64,000 nucleotides of DNA, taken from positions 19,389,501 to 19,453,500 of the forward strand of contig JAUCBN010000014.1 in the NCBI GenBank assembly GCA_035048815.1. Reading direction: 5' to 3'. The notes under the pieces are model-generated. The model made no database searches. It was not told where the DNA came from and saw nothing but the letters and a program-made list of their open reading frames with translations. A program made the position numbers and the translations under genes. This DNA is from Abelmoschus esculentus (taxonomy: Eukaryota; Streptophyta; Magnoliopsida; Malvales; Malvaceae). Of the stretch, positions 12,143-22,799 are shown in pieces (position 1 is the first letter of the stretch; each line of letters begins with the position of its first letter).

Positions 12143-12862
12143 TCATGCCCTGGACATAAAAGTTCCAATAACCCCAGCAATTAGAGCAGTTGGATCACCG
12201 AGTACAGCTGAGATAACAAATTGCAAAGCCAGAGCAGCCATTTCACAACACTTCTTAACCTTACCTTTCCTTCTTTTATGAGGTGTTTGAAGAGTATTCT
12301 TCAAGCTCGGAATTCGACTCTGCGATTTCCAGGGACCTTTACCTTGTCCGAAGTATAATTCATGCCAATTCTCCACCAGCATTTCCCTAACACATGCCAC
12401 ATGCAAGTTGTATTTTTTGCAAGATGATCGGTAACTCCAGCTCCTCCCTTTTCGACCACATCGATGACACGGTGAACTGACCTTCCTATACAGATAGAGT
12501 TTCACTTCTCCATCATCTAAAACCATTGGTAACTTTGCACAACATGGATGTAGATCGAATCCACACGATTCACAATGGTAAACGAAGCCGGTAACATCCT
12601 TTTCGCAGGCGTTACAGTACCGAGGAGTGTTACCGGGAGGGATCGATAGGAACTGAAATGAACATTTCGTGTAGAACGGGTGAGAAATCGAAAGGGATGG
12701 CATGGCACAGTGCATGTGGAGATCGAAATCGCAGAAGGAACATCGGTATCGTGATCCGATGCCAATCTCTTTGCACCCATCACACTTGAATGGTACTTCA
12801 GTGTGCTCAAATTTTAGAATGTGTTGGGGGTGGCTGAAATGGGAGATCTCATTGTATTTCAT
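12143..12862 (-). CDS. DC1 (cysteine/histidine-rich C1) domain protein
   Basis: A single exon encodes 239 residues beginning MKYNEISHFSHPQH. Three divergent C1-like zinc-binding modules follow one another. The first, at about residues 8-53, reads HPQH..CDGC..CSFC..LHMHC. The second, at about 61-112, contains CNAC..CESC..LHPCC. The third, at about 125-160, contains CHRCGRKG and LHVAC. A basic stretch (KRRKGKVKK) and a hydrophobic, Ala-rich C-terminus end the protein. Plant DC1 proteins are a large, mostly uncharacterised family. Some bind phosphoinositides or act in pathogen, salt or gibberellin responses. No break is visible. The ATG at 12862 is chosen because it directly precedes the first conserved His-containing segment. 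The exact role is unknown. Confidence 0.88.
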   Translation of the reverse strand: MKYNEISHFSHPQHILKFEHTEVPFKCDGCKEIGIGSRYRCSFCDFDLHMHCAMPSLSISHPFYTKCSFQFLSIPPGNTPRYCNACEKDVTGFVYHCESCGFDLHPCCAKLPMVLDDGEVKLYLYRKVSSPCHRCGRKGRSWSYRSSCKKYNLHVACVREMLVENWHELYFGQGKGPWKSQSRIPSLKNTLQTPHKRRKGKVKKCCEMAALALQFVISAVLGDPTALIAGVIGTFMSRA

Positions 12863-12879
12863 TGATTTTTCTCGAATTT

Positions 12880-14590
12880 TCTTTCAATGGTCTGTAAAGA
12901 AACCATCTGAAGTGGTGTTTTATAAAGCCTAAAAGCTCAGATTCTTGTTTCTTGTAATAAGGATTAATTGAATTTAGCTTGAAACTGAAGCTAAGTATGG
13001 AATTAAATGCTTAAAGATGGCAAGTGAATGAAGGGAAAGAGCAAGACATAAGGCTTTTTGGTCATGTCCCACGGAAGAATACGAATTTTTACTTTATGTA
13101 ACCCACTTAATCAAGTAATATCATTGAAATGGTTACGCGAATCATTATGAATGAAATAAAGTGATTGAGTGTAAGATTTATCTAGATGGGACATATAGTT
13201 GAAGAAAATCTAAGGATATCAATCCAACGAAGGAATCCGGAATTTCATCATCTTCAACAGGTTATCTTTAAGACACAAGCCACATTAACATCAAGGCAGT
13301 CTTCTGGTCTTTCTAATCTCTCTAACATCAGGCAAAGCATCTAACAGCATTGAGTGAAAGTAACCTAGGAATGTTTCGATTAGGAGTGCTATTGGAAGAT
13401 CGATGTGGCAGGTGATGAGATGGAATCTATTCTGAGAGTAATTTAATGAGTAAAAGGGAAGGGGAGGAGAAGAGAAAAAGCAGGTGGAGTAGGAGAATAA
13501 GCAGACAATAAGACCAGTAGGGATTGATGGTTCTTTCGGTACCTAGTAAAATGATAGGTTAAAAATTTGTCAATTAATATAAATTAAATTTTATAAAAAA
13601 ATTATTATAAAATAATTTTTTATTTACTTGAATTATTATTATTATTATTATTTTAAAAAATTAATATTTTTTTCATTAAATCAACTAATTATTGAAGTCT
13701 TCGTCTTCTTCAATTGTTTAAAAATTTTCCCTGTAACTTTATGCTTTACTGTTAGGCTCTTTCATCCATGACCAATCCAAATTTTTGACGACACAGAAAT
13801 GTTAGTTGGGCCTTGAGACATGTTCCTTTACCAAATGGTCTAAAAACCAACTAAATTTTAAATTTTCCTTTTTTATGTACATTAAAGGTGAGGGTCGGAA
13901 GGGCAATTCTTCTCAAAATATTTTCTTACCCTACACATATTTGTGAAAAGATTTCTTATATTTAATTTCATAATTAAAGATATGCATTATAAGACTAAAA
14001 TGGGTTTATAAAAGTTGAATTTAAAATTTTCTTTAAACAATTCGTGTAGTTATTTTAAAAAATAATATTTAATAAATATTAAATTTATCAACAGTTAGTC
14101 TAAGCGATAAAAATTATCCACATATGTTCTTGATTTGTATTCTTATTGTCGATGATTAGAGCAAAGTATATACTTGACATTACTCAAAAGTATACGATTC
14201 AAAATGCTTAAATTAGATTAAGAAAAGAGTGAGGATTTTATCAGAAAAAAAGGCTAGATTTAGTTTCAGATAAATACGAACGATTCAAAGATTTTGATAC
14301 CTTATATAATTTATTAAAAATGAAATTTTTACTTTATAATTAGTAAGGAATATAAATTTGAACAAATAATTCAGAATCTGGATACACCTACTTTAAATTA
14401 ATTTATGTATAAATGATAAAAAAAAATACAATCACATCTTTTAATATCAAACCAACAAAGACAAATCAAGAGGAAAAAAACACATTTTGAACATTTTATG
14501 AATATATTGGAAAGAAAATCAAGTAAAGATCTTTTTCGAATCAGACCTTGTGGGCACGGAAATAATAATATTTTTTATATGGGTATTTAA
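12880..14590. other. Spacer upstream of the DC1 gene
   Basis: Holds the presumed DC1 promoter, which drives leftward, and AT-rich DNA, including a short (ATT)n run near 13635-13652. I see no gene. Confidence 0.5.
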
Positions 14591-14599
14591 TTTATGGGT

Positions 14600-15110
14600 A
14601 TAATATAAATTTCATCACCAAACTTTTTTCACTCCTATTTTATTCACTTAATCTTAATGGTTTTTAATTTAATCACTAAGCTTTGAATTATTCTTATTTT
14701 GGTCAGTAATGATTTAAATAAAAAATGGAAAAGTGACATGGCAGACACATGTGTTGATGTGTAGATTTTTTTTTTTAAAAAAATTGGTTTAAAACTAAAA
14801 AAACTCAATTCAAAGCCCTAATATGTAAAACATAAAACTAATTCGATCTAAAATATCTATCGTTTGATTAATATGAAACCAAAGAAAATATTAAACCAAA
14901 GAATTTTTCACAAAAAAAATGATAAAAGTTTTGGGGCCTTTTCACAATTTTAAAAAAAGATGTCCAATCATAACGTTGTTATGTATATAACAACATAGTG
15001 ATTGAAATATGAACAAATCAAAAGTATAGTGATTAAATTTAAAAAAATTAAACTTGAATGACAAAAATGAAAGTGAAAAAAATTAAATGACCAAAGAGTC
15101 TTTCAATCTA
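14600..15110. mobile_element. MITE-like foldback element
   Basis: The left end (about 14605-14660, containing TTTTTTCACTCCTATTTTATTCACTTAA) is an imperfect inverted copy of the right end at about 15040-15105, whose reverse complement reads TTTTTTCACTTTCATTTTTGTCATTCAAG. The element is about 500 bp with no coding capacity. Terminal ends and target duplication are not sharply resolved, so the superfamily is undecided. Confidence 0.5.
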
Positions 15111-15629
15111 ATTAGTCTATTCACTAAAACTTAAATTTTAATCCTTACTTAAAAATCTAATAATCATTTAATTAGGCCAATTAATCGTTCGTGGTGCTCC
15201 AATGTTAACAATATAAAGTTAAAACGCCTAAAAAAGGAAACCTAAAAAGTACAGATTAAAAAAAAGAAAGAAAAGGGGAAGAAAAAAGCCAAAACGGTAG
15301 TTTTCAAATACAGTTCGAATCATGTGGTTAAAAATAAATTAAATTAAAAAAATATTTTTATACTATCTAATTTAAATTAATTAATAAATTAAATACTCAT
15401 AATTAATATAAAAAATTAATATTTCATTTCCGGACAAAACACATGGTGAATCTGCAACGATCATTGATCTCCCTTCCTTTGTTGTGTTCCTGACATGTCA
15501 CATGCGTCAATTCGTAACTATAAAGACGTGCATACTTCTATTTCTTAAAAGTCTAGTGTAGGAGAAAATTATAAAGAAAGGAAGATTAATAAAGATTACC
15601 TCACGGTAATTTAGTAAATTTTAATAAGC

Positions 15630-15785
15630 TAATAGTGATTACAGTAGTATCTGTTATAGAATATAATCTCTACCATTTGACTTCAATCACTTTGCTGATA
15701 TCACTGATGCTCGAACCCATACCTCTAGAAAGAACAACCGTTCCTTTAACTACTTGAACCAGAGAACTCGTATTACCATTTTAAC
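15630..15785 (-). mobile_element. Diverged copy of a tRNA-derived SINE
   Basis: Read on the minus strand, this segment has a box B-like GGGTTCGAGCATC and a body that aligns along most of its length with the SINE at 16781-16954. Shared blocks include the AACGGTTGTTCTT / AACGATTGTTGTTCTT region, GATTGAGCGATC-like words and the final ACTGTAATCACTAT / ACTGTAACCACTAT. It is older: no clear poly(A) tail or target duplication remains. Confidence 0.6.
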
Positions 15786-16364
15786 TTTTTAAACCTTGTT
15801 TACCCGCAATAACCGAAAATTAGTTTTATTAAAACATACCACTAGTTGTGAACACTGATCAAGTTTGTTCATCGACTAAAACAACATCTGTACAATCGAA
15901 AAAACATTCTCAACATAAAATATTAACAGAAAAACACACACAGGTAATATGATTGTGAAATGATCTTTAAACTACGATATTAACAACACTAAATATAAAA
16001 TGATCCGTCTTAATCTGATTTAAGTGCTTAGGTTTATGGTTGGAATATCATTGTCCGAAAGAATCTCCATCGGATACCTAGACGATGCTCCAAATTTTAA
16101 TTTAAAGAATAATTATTTTAATTGATTTATATTTATTTTAATCATAGATATTCTTATTCATTTAAAATTTTAAATAAAAATATATCACATCGAGTGGAAT
16201 AGAATAAAATAATAAAAATTATAAATATAACACTAAAGCTTTATTCAAATTATAAAAGGTAGGTTTAAGGACGCCCCCTGCATATTGTTTAATGTTAAAT
16301 AAGTGACGGGGGATTTTTTTCATAATATTTGAATTATAAAGTGTGATCGAATATCAAGTTTTTG

Positions 16365-17082
16365 AGTTAATTATATTTTATGTCCTTAAATTATGACACT
16401 TATTTTATATAGTCTCTAGACTTTAAATATTTTAATTGTATTTTCAAATTATGATTTTCATTCTAAATTAATCCTCAAACTTTTGATCATTCTAATTTTA
16501 TCCTCAAATTATACTCTCATTCTAAATTCATCCCCAAACTTTTGAATATTCTAATTTTATTATCAAACTCCCTCAGATTATTAGTATATGCTAAAGATAC
16601 CTCATGTTAATAAAATTGTTATAAAATGTTTAATACTTCGATGTCTATTATGTAATAATAGAGTGTGTTATAAACAATAATTTGAGGACGAAATCGAAAT
16701 GTTTAAAAATTTGGGGACCAATTTAAAATAGGGGACATAGTTTAAAAGTAAAATTCAAACTCTTAAAAGTTTAAAGATTTTTTTTTTTTGATTCAGCTAT
16801 AGTGGTTACAGTAATATTTGTTCCAGAGTATACTCTCAACCATTAGACATTGATCGCTCAATCACTGTGCTAATATTACTAGTGCTCGAACCCGTGACCC
16901 CCAAGAACAACAATCGTTTTTTTAACCAATGAGACTAGATGGTTCGCACAAAAATTTAAAGATTTATATTTAAAATGAGGATAATAATTTTAAAATACAA
17001 ATAAAACATTTAAAAGTTTCCGGTCTAATATAAAATAAAAATCATAATTTAAGACATATAATACAATTAACTCCAAATTTTT
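16365..17082. mobile_element. Long foldback element split by a SINE
   Basis: The left arm from about 16365 (GAGTTAATTATATTTTATG, then TCCTTAAATTATGA) is repeated in inverted orientation at about 17000-17078, whose reverse complement reads GAGTTAATTGTATTATATG, then TCTTAAATTATGA. Arms exceed 100 bp. Inside the left half, a unit of about 60 bp (TCAAATTAT, then CATTCTAAATT, then CAAACTTTTGA, then ATTCTAATTTTAT) is tandemly doubled at about 16444-16563. The SINE at 16781-16954 lies in the right half. There is no coding capacity, so this is a MITE or foldback type. Confidence 0.6.
16781..16954 (-). mobile_element. tRNA-derived SINE with 11-bp target-site duplication
   Basis: On the minus strand the element begins near 16954 and ends in an A-rich tail, seen as a T run at 16781-16789. 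Internal RNA polymerase III promoter boxes are recognisable: box A-like TAGTCTCATTGGTTAAA at about 16937-16921 and box B-like GGGTTCGAGCACT at about 16895-16883. The 11-bp sequence TTTAAAGATTT flanks it exactly at 16770-16780 and 16955-16965, the mark of LINE-assisted insertion. A related older copy lies 1.1 kb upstream in the same orientation. I did not identify the named family. Confidence 0.75.
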
Positions 17083-17089
17083 CATCAAA

Positions 17090-20000
17090 ATCCAAGCGAC
17101 ATTTGTGGCTAACAAAATATGATGTTGAAAGATTGTTGTTTTATCCCATCAAAATTTGTATTTTTGTTCACACATTTATGAGACAACTGTATTGTAGATG
17201 GCCAAGGGCGATGTCCTTAAATGATTCTCAATTATGAACCGGGAATCTTTAAAAAATTTATTCACACGTGCTTATTAAAGGACGATGCAGGTATGATGAG
17301 ACGGAACCATTGGAGCAATAATAATATATTTTGGTCCTAATTAATCATTAATGAATTTGTTTAATTAAATCAATATTTAATTGTACGATACTTTGATTGA
17401 TTTGATAGATTGATGGGTAAAAAACATATTCCTGTTGGCATTGAAACGTTGTTGGTTCGTAATTCATTTTAAAAAGAGCAAGAATCCAGACACAGAAAAT
17501 CAAACATTTCTGCGGTTGTTGTGTAGGGTTTAGACATTATTGGACTTCCAGAACGACACCTCAAACCAGTGCAAGCACCATTAATGTCCTTTATCACATA
17601 AGAAAATGCCATGAATAAAAAGACAAAAAGTATCAATGTTTGGGGATGGACCAGGCACAACTGATCATAAAGAGAAACCAAAGGAACAAACAATTTACCA
17701 ACGGTAATTTTAAGTTTAATAAAAATAATTGATTTCGTTAACATATTAATCTAATTAAGTGGTAAAAAATTTAATCTTTAATAAGTTTTACGTTTAAAAT
17801 TTTGTGTATATAGAAAATTAATTTACAACAACATTTCTTTTGTAATTGTGAGTTTGTCGGCGGCAAATTGTAAGAAGTTTCGAAGCAGCATCCTCACTAG
17901 CTTTAATCTCTTTCGGTCCAAATCAGACAAAGACGTAATAGAAAGCATACGTCTTGCAATTGCATGCACAATATTTGTATGCATAGTAAGGACTTAACTG
18001 TGTTTCAATATTAATTATTTAAAATGTCTATTTCCTGGTTTCATTACTCTACTTTGCTAAACTCTAGGCTTTAAATGGCTGATAAAACCATAATTAACCC
18101 TACTTTTAATTCAGTGTCATGTGAAAAATATTCCTGTTGAATGTTTTCCATGAATAGCCTAACAATAGTCCCTCCAGTACTCTTAAGTTCTCATCTTTCC
18201 ACTGAAGTAAACGTGAAATAATCAGAGCCAATAGCCCTGGCAGATTGGCAGTTGGCAGTTAGCCTCTGTGACAAAACTTGACGAGAAAGATGGAATGTAT
18301 CATTGTAATGATCAGAAATGGACAACGGTCATCGGTCTGTCGAAACTAAAATAACGTTAAAGAGGAAAATTAAATTTTAATAAAAAAAGAAAAAAATTTA
18401 AATTACATGTCACTTATTTCTATATTTTTCTGCAATTTTCACGTACTTCAATAATTTCCTTTGATTTAACGTTTTGTGATATATTCATGAACTGGTGTAC
18501 GGGTGTTGGATTTTTGTCGCACCATTATTTATTATTTTACTATATTATTAACATAGTAAAAATGTATTATTTTACTTATAAATTTTTTTCATTCAATTTA
18601 ACGGTTCTTGTATAGTATTTATTTTAAAACGTGACAGTGACATAAGTGCATGCTAAAGAAATCTATGACACATCGATCACTGTCTGGTTTTATTTTATTT
18701 TTGTCCGTAGCACATGGGTGACACCTACTTTGCATCGAGTAATGTTGATGGAATGCACGTGGCATATCATCGTAAATAAACAAGATTAACGATCATAATT
18801 TGCAATTAACGTAATTACCCTACAATGTTTAACCAGGGTATGAGCTTATAGAATAACTACCCTACAACCTGAGGACCGTGTCCCCCAACCCCCAACCAAA
18901 AATTTACCTTTAGTTTATATGATTAGCTTTTTACAAATATATAATATAATAATTATTTATAATCTTTAAATTTAAAAAAAAATTATGTTGAGTGTTGAAG
19001 TTCTGTGATTAGTAAATAATTAAAGGGGATTTAGCAATTGATGTATAGGATTGGGTGTAGATGATCATGTTGGTTATAATACATGGCACATGCATGCATT
19101 ATTGAGTTAAGCATCTCTTGTAATTATCAGTCCGCAACACAAGAAACAGATGGTACAATTATAAAGATTAAAAAAGTATAAATTTAAAGCATTGTGTTCC
19201 AAACATGCTGACGTCACTGTCTGAAAGCCAACAGTTTCCGTAAAGTACATTACAGAACTAGGAGTATATAGCGAAACAATAAAATTAAGTTTTTTGACTC
19301 GATATAAAATTAAGCTTATTCGAAATTTATTCGAGTTATTTAAATTATTAAAATAAATTAAAATTAAAAAATTTATTTTTTAAGTTAAATTTTACTCACT
19401 CCTTTTTTATACCTCTAAGATGATTTAGTGTGAATTATAAATTTTTAAGCCCAATTAGCAAATTTAAGATTTTTATAAAATGAGTATTAAATCAATGTAA
19501 TGAGAATGTATATGATTATTTTTATAATCATATAAATTTAATGGGAAAATAATAAAATTATAATTAATTATTTTTTATATTTTATAATTAATATAAATAA
19601 AATAACAATCATTAGAATAATTGGTTAAAAACTATAAATTAATACCTTATCTTTCCCTCAGGTGTGGGTAGAATAAAAAATAAGTTAACATTTAATAAAA
19701 AAACTAATTAATTTAAATTAACAAGCATTATATATAATAGTAAGTTACGTTACATTTCAAAAAAAAGGAATACAAGTTTAAAATTTGAACACAACATTAT
19801 TAAAAAATTATAAGTCTAAACATAAATCATAAAATATAAATAAACTATAAAAAATTTAACTCTTATGAACAAGAAAAAATCAATTATACTTTTAAATTAA
19901 TAAAAAATGTCTAATCAGGAGACAACAACACTATATAGTTGCCACATCAACAAACAACTAAAGCATTACAAAATTCATTACAAATCACAGAAAATAATAC

Positions 20001-21130
20001 AAATTTCAGAAAATATTAAAAATATGTTCAAAAATCATATAAAATTACCCATAAATCAAAATGTTAAAAGACATAAAAGTATAAAACAAAAATACATTTT
20101 AAAAATATAAACATATAGCATATATTTAAAAATATTAAAAAAAGAAAAGAAAATAAATTACATATAATTATATAAAAGTGTGAAATTATAAAATTCATAA
20201 AATATAAAAAATAAAAAGCCATCGAAAAAAAAATCATTTAAACCGGTAAACTCTCTAACATAAAATAGAATTTCTATAAATATTCAATAAATTAATAATT
20301 CACTAAAATAATATTTTTTCGGTCTAGCTTAAACCAAAGGGACTCCATTTTATATATGATATTTAGAAATTAAGATTAAAAATAAAAAATAATAAGATAT
20401 ATTTTTATATTACAGGTAGAAGATACCACTTGTATATAATTTATTTTTAATAATTTCATTAAGCTTATTAATCTACGAAAATATTAACTAGATCATTCCA
20501 TCTCACTAATCTTTTACTAGATAAGACATCTCCTACCTTTTCAGCTTCCAAGTTGCTATGTCCTATGTCTTAGATTTGAAGGAGTACTGTTTCTTTAATT
20601 GTGGATCGCTTTAATAAATAACTTTTCGGGTGACGCTCATGGAAACTACTGTATAAGTACTCTGCATCCTTTTTAGAGTGGAAGTATAAATCACGTACTA
20701 GATTCGTCTTGTATAAGTACTTATGCAAGACTTAATAGGTTGATTAGAAAAAAATTATTAGATGAACTTTGTTCATTATATCATCTATGGTTTCAATTAA
20801 CTAGATTCGTCTATTTTATTTTTTTAAAGTGAATATCACCTCTTACTTGTATGTAATTAGAAAATGAATAATTATTAAATAATTATTTTAAGATGAATGA
20901 ACCTGATTAATTAAACCACAGATCTAGGGACCGAACCTATAAAGTATAAAAACTTATTAAATATTTATGGAGGGTACATAATCTATGTACCCGTATTAAA
21001 CATGGTGGAGGAGCCCATAGCCACGAGTAGTCACCCGACAACTCACTATCAACTCACATGCAGTCTGCCAAAGGGTGACCCACCTGAACTTAATAGGTTA
21101 ATTAGGATCCCGGGGACCGAACTATAAGTA
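17090..21130. other. Gene-free AT-rich spacer
   Basis: No gene could be supported. At 20640-21125 related phrases recur, such as GTATAAGTACT (20652, 20711), CTTAATAGGTTGATTAG or a close variant (20732, 21090) and GGGACCGAAC (20928, 21115). This suggests a degenerate tandem or nested repeat just upstream of the bHLH gene. Confidence 0.45.
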
Positions 21131-21137
21131 ACAAAGC

Positions 21138-21144
21138 TTATAAA
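21138..21144 (+). promoter_or_regulatory. Possible TATA box of the bHLH14-like gene
   Basis: TTATAAA lies about 180 bp before the ATG at 21322, in a C/T-rich leader context. Distance and sequence are suitable; nothing else supports it. Confidence 0.35.
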
Positions 21145-21321
21145 CTCCACTGCATCTCCTTTGTTTGATTCATTCACAGCCTTCCAACTCGGTACATGTT
21201 GGTTATGGACTGCATCTCCGTTTTCCCCACGTAGTGTTTTAAATTCTCTTTGTTTCTATTACCAGTTACCACTGCAGTTCATACGATTCCTTTCATTTTT
21301 GTTCTTCTGTCAGGCTCAGCC

Positions 21322-22791
21322 ATGGAAGAACTGATTATCACTTCATCTTCATCTTCTTCACTGCCTTATTTTACCCAAGAAAATCCACCACCTTCAACTC
21401 TGCAGCAGTGTCTCCAATTCGTAGTGCAGAGCCAGAAAAACTGGTGGACTTATGCCATACTGTGGCTGACATCGAACGATGAACATGGTCGTTTGGTCTT
21501 GTCTTGGGGAGATGGTTATTTCCAAGGTAATAAAGACGCCTCTCCAAAATTAGCAAGTGCTAATATCCCCAACATGTCGTGCCTAGACAATGAGAGAAGA
21601 AAGGGGATGAAAGGACTACAATCCCTCATTGGAGATAATAACCATGAATTCGATGTAGCGATGGTCAACAATGGTGCCGGCGCCTCCGATGCCGAATGGT
21701 TCTACGTGATGTCATTGACTCGAACTTTACCTGTCGGAGAAGGGATGTCCGGTAAGGCTCTTAGTACCGGCTCTTTGGTTTGGTTAACCGGTGCTCATGC
21801 ATTGCAGTTTTACAACTGTGAAAGAGCTTTAGAAGCACAAATGCATGGCATTGAAACGCTGGTTTGCATACCAACTTCGTGTGGGGTTCTTGAGCTAGGA
21901 GCCACTGAAATGATCAGTGAGAATTGGGATTTGGTCCAGCAAGTTAAATCCTTATTCGGGCCTGATCTCATTAGCTTGGTACCAAAGCAATCAAGCCAGT
22001 TCCTTGACGGAAACATCTCTTTCGCAGACATCGGAATAGTTTCCGGTGTCAAAGAAGAAGATGCTAGTCCTGATGATGAGACCAAGCAAGAAAACCCCAT
22101 CAACAAAACCAGGACACATTCCACTAAAACTGGGAAATCTTCCTATGTGGACTCGGAGCATTCCGACTGTGACCGTCCATTACAAGCTCTGAGTCATATG
22201 GAGATGAGAAACTCAAAGAAACGTGGCAGAAGACCCGGGCTCGGGCGAGAGACACCGTTGAACCACGTGGAAGCCGAGCGGCAACGCCGCGAGAAGCTGA
22301 ACCACAGATTCTACGCTCTCCGAGCCGTAGTTCCGAACGTGTCGCGCATGGACAAAGCATCGCTCTTATCTGACTCTGTGTCATACATCAACGAGCTAAA
22401 GGCGAAAATCGAAGAACTCGAATCACAGCTTCAGAGGGAGTGTAAGAAACTGAAGGTGGAAATGGCTGATCCTACGGACAACCAAAGCACTACCACTTCA
22501 GTGGACCCTAACAATTCTTCTGCATCCCCCGCAACAGCAGGGTCTGTTGGTCTTGATTTCGACATCAAAATCATGGGAAACGATGCAATGCTTAGGGTTC
22601 AGTCAGAAAACGTGAACAATCCAGCTGCTAGGTTAATGGTTGCCCTTCGTGATCTGGAGTTACTGATACATCATGCAAGCATCTCCTGTGTGAACGAGAT
22701 CATGCTCCAGGACATCCTTGTCGGCGTCCCTGATGAACTGAGAAATGAACAAGGCCTCAAATCTGCTCTTCTTAGGAGACTCGACCAGTAA
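21322..22791 (+). CDS. MYC-type bHLH transcription factor, bHLH14-like (subgroup IIId)
   Basis: An intronless gene encodes 489 residues. The ATG at 21322 opens MEELIITSSSSSS; the codons upstream in the same frame hold no ATG. Residues about 25-215 form the MYC N-terminal domain (LQFVVQSQKNWWTYAILW, then LSWGDGYFQGNK, then GMSGKAL), which in this family binds JAZ repressors and MED25. A basic helix-loop-helix at about 312-362 carries HVEAERQRREKLN, with the His, Glu and Arg that read a G-box, and DKASLLSDSVSYINEL. An ACT-like dimerisation domain follows at about 405-480. Lack of introns, length and domain order match MYC/JAM jasmonate factors, and the short serine-rich start resembles Arabidopsis bHLH14. 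Relatives of subgroup IIId dampen jasmonate responses in the nucleus. No defect was seen. Which IIId/IIIe member it is remains open. Confidence 0.9.
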   Translation: MEELIITSSSSSSLPYFTQENPPPSTLQQCLQFVVQSQKNWWTYAILWLTSNDEHGRLVLSWGDGYFQGNKDASPKLASANIPNMSCLDNERRKGMKGLQSLIGDNNHEFDVAMVNNGAGASDAEWFYVMSLTRTLPVGEGMSGKALSTGSLVWLTGAHALQFYNCERALEAQMHGIETLVCIPTSCGVLELGATEMISENWDLVQQVKSLFGPDLISLVPKQSSQFLDGNISFADIGIVSGVKEEDASPDDETKQENPINKTRTHSTKTGKSSYVDSEHSDCDRPLQALSHMEMRNSKKRGRRPGLGRETPLNHVEAERQRREKLNHRFYALRAVVPNVSRMDKASLLSDSVSYINELKAKIEELESQLQRECKKLKVEMADPTDNQSTTTSVDPNNSSASPATAGSVGLDFDIKIMGNDAMLRVQSENVNNPAARLMVALRDLELLIHHASISCVNEIMLQDILVGVPDELRNEQGLKSALLRRLDQ

Positions 22792-22799
22792 GTTTATTT

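Noticed and set aside
17469..17744. Minus-strand frame of 91 codons
   Set aside because: Low-complexity hydrophobic translation inside transposon-rich spacer, with no homologue recognised.
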